In this document: one piece after another, positions 36,407 through 43,432 of the stretch
Layout of the letters: each line of letters begins with the position of its first letter
Numbering within the stretch: the stretch's first letter is position 1
Source of the DNA: UBA1189 sp045594245
GTDB lineage: Bacteria; Bacteroidota; Bacteroidia; Bacteroidales; Bacteroidaceae
NCBI GenBank assembly: GCA_045594245.1
Contig: JAZNYG010000066.1
Span: 18,887 to 82,886, forward strand
Direction: 5' to 3'
DNA: 64,000 nt
Position numbers and translations under genes: made by a program
Notes under the pieces: generated by a model
What the model saw: the letters and a program-made list of their open reading frames with translations, nothing else
Database searches by the model: none
Told to the model about the DNA's origin: nothing

Positions 36407-39400
36407 TTAGTACACTACTTTCTTGTTGTTGATGATGTATAGCTCACCCTTCTTGGGCGACAGCACACGGCGGCCGTAGAGGTCGTAGATAATTGTCAAT
36501 TGTGAATTGTCATTTGTCAATTGTTCCTCCTCAATGTCCGTCGTCTCTCCCTCCTCGAATCGGTAGCGGATAGACTTCTGTCCTGTCGTGGGCAACCAAG
36601 CTAGAGGTATCTGCAGGTAGGCTTTACCAGCGCTCAGGTTAGAGCCGTCTTCAAACTCGTAGAACATCGGTTCGGGGCTCTGCTCCTTGACTACAGTGTA
36701 CTTATAGTTGGCATAGAGGCCATCGCTGCTGCGGCTATTTACCGGGGTCTTCTCCAGTGTTGCCACTAGCATATTGAGGGTATGGTCTGCCGTAGACTCT
36801 ATGATGGGCACCTCATACGACACGCCAGGAGTACCTTTGATGAGCAGTCCCGTGGCGGCTTGTGCCGTACGCACACGCAGCAGTGTCACCTCTCCTGTGA
36901 GGTGGTTGTAGCCCGTAGCCACATAAGCCTTCAGCACCTTCACCTCGCTGAAGTCCAGTGCATACTCAGAGCTATAGGTGCCACTACCGTACTTACTGAT
37001 GGTGATGGTGACTGTGGGGATGGGTTCCTCTATCGGTTGGATATTGGTAAACGCGCTCCAATATTCAGCCGACTTGTAGGCTTCCACTGAAGCTGCAGGT
37101 ACGTACACGGGGATGGATATATCCACACCGTAGAATGTACTTGAGACGCCAATAGTAGGAGGCATTGTAGCTTCGCAAGTTATGGAGGAAAGATTGAAGC
37201 AATTAGCAAAAGCCCAATTCCCAATGCTTGTTACATTCTCTGGAATGGTAATAGAAGTCAGACTACCGCAACCACAAAATGCATTAAGTCCAATTGCCGA
37301 CACACTCTCGGGTATAACCGTTGTAGAACAGCCCACAACTAAAGTATTACTATTTGTCTCTATAATAGCATTACAACTGTTGCGAGAATCATATACAATA
37401 TTGTTTTCATCCACAACAATAGAGGTAAGGTTATTGCAATACTGGAAAGCATAATCTCTAATACTCTTCACACCCTGAGGAATGGTAATGGAGTTGAAAC
37501 CCAAACCGACAAATGCATAATTAGCAATATTTGTCACACTCTCGGGAATGACAGAAGTAGAGCATCCAGCCACTAAGGTACTACTGCTTGTTTCTATTAT
37601 CACATTACTATTCTCGCGGGAGTCATATACGGCATTTTCTTCAGCAACAACGATAGAGGTAAGATTTCCGCAGTGAGAAAAAATGCCGTCCCCGATACTT
37701 TTCGTGCTTTCGGGAAGAGCGATAGAAGAAAGACTACTGCAATGAGAGAAGGCAAAATTGCCTATACTAGATACACCCTCAGGAATATAAACAGACGACA
37801 GATTGTTACATTTCAAGAAAGCCCACTGTCCAATACTCGCCACGCTTGCAGGGATAGTAATAGAAGTGAGGCTGCTGCAAGACTCGAAAGCACGTTCTCC
37901 AATGCTCGTCACGCCCTCTCCCATTGTAATGGTTTGAATAGATTCACGATGTTCATACCAAGGAGCACTCGCCGAGGAATAATCATACATATCTCCTGTA
38001 CCCTCGATGACCAGTTCATACTCCTCGGTCAGCCTCCAAGTGAGGTTGTCACCGCAGGTGCCAGAGGCGATATCGCTTGAGGGGATAGCTTGGATATTGG
38101 TAAATTCGCTCCAATACTGTGCAGACTTGTAGGCCTCTACTGAGCCTGCGGGTACATAGAGGGGGATGGATTTGTTCACAAGATAGAATACATAAGAGCC
38201 CTCAAGGGTTGGTGGCGTTTTCGCCTCACAGGTGATGTCGGTGAGGCTTCTGCAACCAGAGAAAGCACCGTATCCAATGCTCGTCACACTCTCGGGGATG
38301 GTGATGGAGGTGAGGCTGCTGCAATTAGAGAAAGTATAGTCTCCAATGCTCGTCACACTCGCGGGAATGGTGATGGCGGTGAGGTTCCAGCAACCACGGA
38401 AAGCATCGTCTCCAATGCTCGTCACGCTCTCGGGGATGGTGATGGCGGTGAGGCTACTGCAAGCATAGAAAGCACTCCCTCCAATGCTCGTCACGCTCTC
38501 GGGGATAATAGTAGTGGAGCATCCTGCAATCAAGGTATTGCTATTCGTCTCTATAATGGCATTGCACCCACCACGAGAGTCATATTTGGCATTCCCTTCA
38601 GCTACGGTGATGGTGGTGAGGCTGCTGCAACCAGAGAAAGCGCTCTTTCCAATGCTCGTCACGCCCTCGGGGATGGTGATGGCGGCGAGGCTACTGCAAC
38701 CCTCAAATGAATAATGGCCAACCGAAGTCACACTCGCGGGTATGGTGATAGAGATGAGGCCTCTGCAATAATAGAATGCAAAGTTAGCAATCGAAGTCAT
38801 GTTCTCAGGAATGATGATTGAGGTAAGGCCGGTGCAATTAGCGAATGCCCCATCTCTAATCAAACTAACACTCCCAGGAATGGTGATGGCGGTCAAGCCG
38901 ATGCAACCATCGAATGCCCAATCTCCGATAGAAGTCACACTCTCGGGGATGGTGATGGCGGTGAGGTTGCTGCAACTTTGGAAAGCACAAGGACTAATGC
39001 TTACCGTACCCTCATTAACCTCTATTGCGGTATTCTCAGGCATATTGCCCTTATAATTATAAAGCATCTTTCCTATATATAGCACACCATCGGGTTGGTC
39101 ATCATACCATGCTGTACCATTGAAAGCATATTTTTCAATGCTTGTCACGCTCTCGGGGATGGTGATGGTGGTGAGGCTGCTGCAACCATCGAAAGCACCG
39201 TATCCAATGCTCGTCACACTCTCGGGGATGGTGATGGAGGTGAGGCTGCTGCAATTAGAGAAAGCAAAGCCTCCAATGCTCGTCACGCTATACGCCTCGC
39301 CCTCGTAGGTCACCGTGGCGGGGATGGTGATGGAGCCGGAGTACTCACCAGAGTAACTATTGTAATAGTCTCCCTTGAAGGTCACCTCGGCCTGCTTGTC

Positions 39401-39514
39401 TGTGTTAGAAGTGATGTTGTAGTAAATGCCATCGGCCTCAAAGTCGTGAGCACTCGCCCCAACACAGCACAGTAGCATGGCTGCCATGAGTAAGAAATGT
39501 TTTGTTTTTCGCAT
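36407..39514 (-). CDS. BspA-like leucine-rich repeat surface protein
   Basis: About 1035 residues from the ATG at 39514 (MRKTKHFLLMAAMLLCCVGA signal). The body is built of ~23-residue LRR_5 (Treponema/BspA-type) repeats, consensus ITIPESVTSIGxxAFxxCSSLTS. They form two blocks separated by a non-repeat segment (SGTCGDNLTWRLTEEYELVI, near residue 490) that itself resembles a BspA N-terminal unit. The C-terminal 200 residues are a beta domain followed by a sorting-like tail (IYDLYGRRVLSPKKGELYI). Such proteins bind host matrix or other bacteria. Residues encoded at 36487-36526 (EEEQLTNDNSQLTI) come from a TCAATTG-type repeat read in frame. A long leader precedes the gene. Confidence 0.88.
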   Translation of the reverse strand: MRKTKHFLLMAAMLLCCVGASAHDFEADGIYYNITSNTDKQAEVTFKGDYYNSYSGEYSGSITIPATVTYEGEAYSVTSIGGFAFSNCSSLTSITIPESVTSIGYGAFDGCSSLTTITIPESVTSIEKYAFNGTAWYDDQPDGVLYIGKMLYNYKGNMPENTAIEVNEGTVSISPCAFQSCSNLTAITIPESVTSIGDWAFDGCIGLTAITIPGSVSLIRDGAFANCTGLTSIIIPENMTSIANFAFYYCRGLISITIPASVTSVGHYSFEGCSSLAAITIPEGVTSIGKSAFSGCSSLTTITVAEGNAKYDSRGGCNAIIETNSNTLIAGCSTTIIPESVTSIGGSAFYACSSLTAITIPESVTSIGDDAFRGCWNLTAITIPASVTSIGDYTFSNCSSLTSITIPESVTSIGYGAFSGCRSLTDITCEAKTPPTLEGSYVFYLVNKSIPLYVPAGSVEAYKSAQYWSEFTNIQAIPSSDIASGTCGDNLTWRLTEEYELVIEGTGDMYDYSSASAPWYEHRESIQTITMGEGVTSIGERAFESCSSLTSITIPASVASIGQWAFLKCNNLSSVYIPEGVSSIGNFAFSHCSSLSSIALPESTKSIGDGIFSHCGNLTSIVVAEENAVYDSRENSNVIIETSSSTLVAGCSTSVIPESVTNIANYAFVGLGFNSITIPQGVKSIRDYAFQYCNNLTSIVVDENNIVYDSRNSCNAIIETNSNTLVVGCSTTVIPESVSAIGLNAFCGCGSLTSITIPENVTSIGNWAFANCFNLSSITCEATMPPTIGVSSTFYGVDISIPVYVPAASVEAYKSAEYWSAFTNIQPIEEPIPTVTITISKYGSGTYSSEYALDFSEVKVLKAYVATGYNHLTGEVTLLRVRTAQAATGLLIKGTPGVSYEVPIIESTADHTLNMLVATLEKTPVNSRSSDGLYANYKYTVVKEQSPEPMFYEFEDGSNLSAGKAYLQIPLAWLPTTGQKSIRYRFEEGETTDIEEEQLTNDNSQLTIIYDLYGRRVLSPKKGELYIINNKKVVY

Positions 39515-40108
39515 AACCTTAATACTTATAGTTAATAATTCGTCCATTCAACGATTGCCTATAAGTCCTCCAAAGTCAGCGTAAATGTGTGTGTTGGCTA
39601 ACGGATACAAGAAAGCGTAAGGACTTGTCACGTCTATCACGCATCTGGTATCGGCAAACACCATTGTAAGAATAAACAGAAACAAATACCCCACGCTGTT
39701 GTATACACTTCGCAAAGTACAGCGTGGGCCGTACCGATACAGTCATATACAAACAGAATGGCGGTTCTCCGTCTCTACCCTCTTACGTGAAATTTTGCCG
39801 ATTTCGATGCGAAGGATAAAGCAAGAAACGCATTCTTGACCCGAGGATTTCTCCCCTCGGATGCTGCAAAGATAAACATTATTTTACAAACGCCCATCAA
39901 GTGGGACGCTTTTTCTTTTCGGGGAGGAGAGGGAGAGTGGTGGAAATAGAAAGAGTGTTGCATTAAATGCAACACTCCAAATTGGCTCATAACATTTTTT
40001 GTTATAAGATATTTAATGTATAACAATCTTTTTTGTTACAGCCTTGTTATGTTTGCAATATCCTATTATTCAATGGATTAATTTTGTTACAACAAATTCC
40101 TTCGCGAC
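39515..40108. other. Long leader and spacer upstream of the bspA-like gene
   Basis: About 590 bp without a supported gene. The minus strand has a -7 TATCTTTG at 39867-39874, which implies a leader of roughly 345 nt. That leader contains hairpins CCGAGG...CCTCGG (39840-39860) and CCCACGCTGT...ACAGCGTGGG (39692-39730). The remainder is A/T-rich with an inverted repeat TTGTTATA...TATAACAA near 40000-40027. Confidence 0.55.
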
Positions 40109-41431
40109 TCAGAAATCGTTGTTTTCTTGCTGTTTTTCATATTTCTTCAAGAGTCGCCCCACCTGCATCGGGGCAAAGCTTTTTATATCCTTCAGCAGTT
40201 CTTCCGTGCTCTCCCCTACAGCTCTGGATGCCGCATTGAGATTGTCCCCGCAGGCGTGATATATCTCCACTATCCGCTCTATCTGTTCGGGGGTCAGTCC
40301 AAGGTTTTTCCCTCGCTTGTGTGTAACTTCTGAAACACTTGAAACATCCTTAGCATCGCCATTTTTCTTCTTCAAAGGAAGCATATCGGCCTCGTATGCT
40401 TCGCGCAAGCGCTCGAAGTGGCAGTATGGAGTATTCACTCTTCGCACGACGATTGACTCATCCTTCGTCTCCCCACTGCGGCGTAAACGCTGAGTGATAA
40501 TCTTCACGTCCTTTGACTCACGGGTATGATTCAAGGTGATAAGGAAATCTCCATTCACCGCATTGTCGTCGTCTCCCTTAATGTCGCCCGTGGTAATGGG
40601 CTTGTAATAGCGGCTTTCGCTATACTCTTTCACGGTATGGTTTAGCAGAATGGACGTTAGTGTCTTGCCACCCTTTTTGAGTTCCTCGCGCAGATTTTCC
40701 AGCTCAGCCACCAAACGGGCCTTTCGATTCACTTTGTTGATATTGTCCACAAATAAGGTGACATATGCCTGCCCGGTCGATAAAGCCCTCTCCCTAATGT
40801 GCTCTATGAGTACGTCAACGTCTATCCCCCCATTTTTTATACAACACTCAATCATGGGATAATAGTCGTCCATATTGGGATAGTCATTTCTGAAGGATTC
40901 CTCCCTCATGTCTAACTGATAGTACACAACCTGTTGCTTCAAGGTTTCCGATTCGGGATTGAGCAGGGTCGTCTCCCCTTTCGCCATAGCATAAGCTAGA
41001 GGCACGGAGAGTGTCGTCTTACCGCATTTGGTGGGCGCAACAATCTGTCCGATGTCGCCCGCTGCTATCCACCCGTCTATTATCCATCTGAAGTTCACGG
41101 GGCCATTTTCCCGAGAGGCTGCAGGGTTGTTTACTACGGTCGGAAGGAGCTTTTCCTTTTCTTGATTCTCTTTTGCTAACTTCTTTTGTTTTTCACGTTC
41201 CTCCCGTTCCTTCTTCTTCCGTTCCTTCTCCTGCTCTTCCTCCCATTGTTTATATGGCTTTGTTTTGTGCTTAAATAGTTTATAAACCATTTTTGCAGCC
41301 CAGAGCTGTACGCCTTCTCCGAAGATTCCGAAGAAGGTCATTATAATACCTGCAAGAGCAGTCAATATGATGCCTATAACCCATTTCCATAAATATTCCG
41401 CCCAACTTTCGTGGGATCCTTTAAGTCTCAT
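40109..41431 (-). CDS. Membrane-anchored RepA/AAA_25-like P-loop ATPase
   Basis: A 440-residue protein. Residues 16-38 form one or two tight membrane helices (WVIGIILTALAGIIMTFFGI). Residues 60-95 are a highly charged Glu/Lys coiled coil. A RecA/RepA-type ATPase follows with the Walker A variant VAPTKCGKTTLS (131-142; Ala replaces the usual first Gly) and Walker B VTLFVDNINKV. The C-terminus (about 385-415) looks like a homeodomain-like helical unit with GLTPEQIERIVEIYHACG. The ATPase part resembles AAA_25 proteins of plasmids and phages; a membrane tether on such a domain is uncommon. It has its own promoter (-7 TATCTTCG on the minus strand, 41457-41464). The role is unknown. Confidence 0.7.
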   Translation of the reverse strand: MRLKGSHESWAEYLWKWVIGIILTALAGIIMTFFGIFGEGVQLWAAKMVYKLFKHKTKPYKQWEEEQEKERKKKEREEREKQKKLAKENQEKEKLLPTVVNNPAASRENGPVNFRWIIDGWIAAGDIGQIVAPTKCGKTTLSVPLAYAMAKGETTLLNPESETLKQQVVYYQLDMREESFRNDYPNMDDYYPMIECCIKNGGIDVDVLIEHIRERALSTGQAYVTLFVDNINKVNRKARLVAELENLREELKKGGKTLTSILLNHTVKEYSESRYYKPITTGDIKGDDDNAVNGDFLITLNHTRESKDVKIITQRLRRSGETKDESIVVRRVNTPYCHFERLREAYEADMLPLKKKNGDAKDVSSVSEVTHKRGKNLGLTPEQIERIVEIYHACGDNLNAASRAVGESTEELLKDIKSFAPMQVGRLLKKYEKQQENNDF

Positions 41432-41456
41432 AACTTTCGATTTTAATTATATACCG

Positions 41457-41464
41457 CGAAGATA
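41457..41464 (-). promoter_or_regulatory. -7 element for the ATPase gene
   Basis: TATCTTCG on the minus strand, one base off TAnnTTTG, with TTGCC about 19 bp upstream and the ATG 26 bp downstream. Confidence 0.5.
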
Positions 41465-41512
41465 GGCAATAAATCCCATATGGCAAGCGATGCGTGTCAA
41501 GTAATGCAGCTT

Positions 41513-42196
41513 TTACCCCTCCTGCTGGTTGAGAGTGGTCTTGAGTTGCTCATTCTCGCTCTTGAGGGTGAGGAGCTCTTGCTTGAGGGTTTCGAGTTCG
41601 TGGGTGGCGGCGTCGAGGGCTTCGCGCTGGTTGGTGCGGTAGCCGAGGCGGGCGGCGGTCATGCGCTCGCGGATGCCTCCCTGGGTGACGAACTCCTCTT
41701 CGCGCTTCTTCTGGTAGGTCATCATCATCTTGTCTACCATGCGGCAGAGGGTGATGGCGGTGTTGGCCATCTCCTCGGCGGTCCACCGCTCGAAATAGGG
41801 TTCGTAGTGGGTGAGGTGATTGTGGGTGCGGCAGTAGGCGAGCAGGGAGTCGAAGCGGGGATGGCCTGCCACCCACTTGGTGAGGCGGTGGCTGATGATG
41901 TAGTCCTCGTAGTCTTCGAGCAGCTCCTGTATGCTGGCGCGGGCCACGTTGAGGAGCTTGAGCTCCATCTCCGATGAGGTGACGCCGTCGGCCGAGCCCT
42001 CCACGATGTTCTGCTTGCCCGAGCGTGCCGCCTGCACCATCTGGTCTACGGTGCGGTCGCCGTAGGCGGGGAGGAAGCGGCGGGTGAAGGTGTAGGTCAT
42101 CTGATAGAGCACCACGGTCTTCTGGTAGAACCAGAGCTCGCGCCAGTTGGTCTGGCGGCGCAGGACGGTAGCGATGACTTGGGCTTTGGGTTGCAT
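41513..42196 (-). CDS. Four-helix-bundle (S23/IVP-like) protein with coiled-coil suffix
   Basis: A 227-residue protein from the ATG at 42196; the longer frame to 42289 would cross the promoter. Residues about 10-130 match four-helix-bundle proteins related to 23S rRNA intervening-sequence (S23) proteins: LWFYQKTVVLYQMTYTFTRR, QMVQAARSGKQNIVEGS and ASIQELLEDYEDYI. The second half is an extended helix, and the C-terminal 45 residues form a Glu/Leu/Lys coiled coil. It fits the Bacteroides four-helix-bundle-suffix class. The function is unknown. It is co-directional with the membrane ATPase 81 bp downstream. Confidence 0.75.
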   Translation of the reverse strand: MQPKAQVIATVLRRQTNWRELWFYQKTVVLYQMTYTFTRRFLPAYGDRTVDQMVQAARSGKQNIVEGSADGVTSSEMELKLLNVARASIQELLEDYEDYIISHRLTKWVAGHPRFDSLLAYCRTHNHLTHYEPYFERWTAEEMANTAITLCRMVDKMMMTYQKKREEEFVTQGGIRERMTAARLGYRTNQREALDAATHELETLKQELLTLKSENEQLKTTLNQQEG

Positions 42197-42223
42197 GGCA
42201 GTGTGTTTTTCTCTTCTTGGGAG

Positions 42224-42255
42224 CAAAGATAGTGAAAGACCCGGGAATAGCCAAA
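42224..42255 (-). promoter_or_regulatory. Promoter of the four-helix-bundle gene
   Basis: On the minus strand TTTG is followed after 20 bp by TATCTTTG (42224-42231). The ATG is at 42196. Confidence 0.7.
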
Positions 42256-42331
42256 TATCATGGGAGTTTTTGGTGGCAAGCGGAGGCAACAGGGGGCAAC
42301 AGGGAGGAGGGGGAGGTGATTATTATAGAAG

Positions 42332-42478
42332 TTCTAGATAGATTTTCTTGATGGTCTAGATAAACTAGAAGCTTTAGATGGTCTAGATTAAGCTAGATAA
42401 ACTAGAAACTCTAGATGATCTAAATTAAGCTAGATTAAGCTAGAGACTCTAGATGATCTAGAAGCTACAGATAGGCTA
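42332..42478. repeat. CTAGA-rich tandem repeat
   Basis: About fifteen imperfect units of 9-11 bp built on CTAGATnA/CTAGAAnCT in a spacer upstream of the small-ORF pair. There is no coding potential. The near-10-bp period recalls 48075-48134. Confidence 0.7.
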
Positions 42479-42527
42479 TAGCCACTAACCCCTATAAAAA
42501 AACTCGCCCCTCCCTTTTTGCAGCATC

Positions 42528-42558
42528 GGCGGTGCGTTCGGCTCTGGACGCACCGCCG
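42528..42558. terminator. GC-rich hairpin, possible terminator
   Basis: The stem CGGCGGTGCGT/ACGCACCGCCG is followed by TTTT on the plus strand. No plus-strand gene lies upstream, so it may insulate the next promoter. Confidence 0.5.
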
Positions 42559-42611
42559 TTTTGGGGTGTTGCCTAGTGTTGGCTGTTGCCGAGGGTGTTT
42601 TATAAAATTAG

Positions 42612-42619
42612 TAATTTTG
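42612..42619 (+). promoter_or_regulatory. -7 element for the small-ORF pair
   Basis: TAATTTTG lies about 150 bp upstream of the 42766 start and implies a leader of ~140 nt. Confidence 0.5.
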
Positions 42620-42765
42620 CGCCTCAGGGCACCTCAAACCCTTAAAGGTGTATGGTACAGCTTTTTAATTGGAGAAAATATATAAAAACTCTGATGGGAA
42701 AGGCTGAATAATTTAACAATGATGGATATTATAATTCATTATTCAATATGTATAATTCATTAAAA

Positions 42766-42900
42766 ATGCAGAAAAGAATCTACATTTTCGACGAACAACG
42801 GCCGATATATGAAGCCGAGTTCGTCAGCTGTGAAAAAAAAATGGTCATCGCTCACGATGACGAGTGTAATAACAAACTAAAAACCATTGAAACAAGATGA
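42766..42900 (+). CDS. 44-residue small ORF coupled to the next gene
   Basis: MQKRIYIFDEQRPIYEAEF begins a 44-residue acidic/basic ORF ending KTIETR; an in-frame ATG at 42748 would make it 50 residues. Its TGA overlaps the ATG of the next gene in the ATGA arrangement (42897-42900), a sign of translational coupling. No membrane helix is predicted. No family is recognised. It lies in the island between the four-helix-bundle gene and the DUF3987 gene. Confidence 0.5.
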   Translation: MQKRIYIFDEQRPIYEAEFVSCEKKMVIAHDDECNNKLKTIETR

Positions 42901-43196
42901 AACTGAACAATGAGAAGTACGCCATGGACGTACTATACACCTGCAAGGGTGTGCATCACGACCCCGTAGAGGGTGTGAACGTGAGTTTTACACTGGAGTG
43001 TACGGACAGCCATGCACTGTTTACCAACTTTGCCGGCTGCCGCGAAGAGAACCGCACGCTGGAGTACGACAACAGCCTCCGCACGGCACCTGCCGATATC
43101 GAGGTGGACGACGAGGTGAGCATTCCTTTCGAGCCCGACGGACAGGGCGGATGGACACCTACGGACATGAAGCTGTATAGGAAAGCGAGGATTTGA
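42897..43196 (+). CDS. 99-residue protein of unknown function
   Basis: A soluble, acidic, probably beta-rich protein with two Cys residues (TLECTDSHALF, NFAGCREE) and the tail GQGGWTPTDMKLYRKARI. No family is recognised. It starts inside the stop of the 44-residue ORF (ATGA overlap). A ~235-bp spacer with a palindromic repeat separates it from the DUF3987 gene on the same strand. Position relative to DUF3987 and HU genes suggests membership of that accessory module, but this is inference. Confidence 0.6.
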   Translation: MKLNNEKYAMDVLYTCKGVHHDPVEGVNVSFTLECTDSHALFTNFAGCREENRTLEYDNSLRTAPADIEVDDEVSIPFEPDGQGGWTPTDMKLYRKARI

Positions 43197-43308
43197 GTAA
43201 TGGGGCAATTGAGATGACACACCAAACTCTAAACTCTGAACTCCTAAAAACAAACCACAGATTTCACGGATTAAACAGATTTATAAGCACTAAACGCAAA
43301 CTTCTTCC

Positions 43309-43358
43309 GTGTCATCCCGAGCAAAGCGAGGGATGTCTCACTTCGTTCGAGATGACAC
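43309..43358. repeat. TGTCATCC...GATGACA-type palindromic repeat, copy 2
   Basis: It begins GTGTCATCCCGAGCAAAGCG and ends TCGTTCGAGATGACAC. It is a near-perfect inverted repeat with the same outer sequence as 31261-31351. Confidence 0.75.
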
Positions 43359-43432
43359 TACAACCGAAGTCCAACAACGAAGTTGTCAACCCAAACTCTA
43401 AACAATGAATACACATGGTTTATAGAAATAAT

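Noticed and set aside
39775..40026. 83-codon minus-strand ORF upstream of the bspA-like gene
   Set aside because: It contains the presumed -7 element and hairpin and shows no conserved features.
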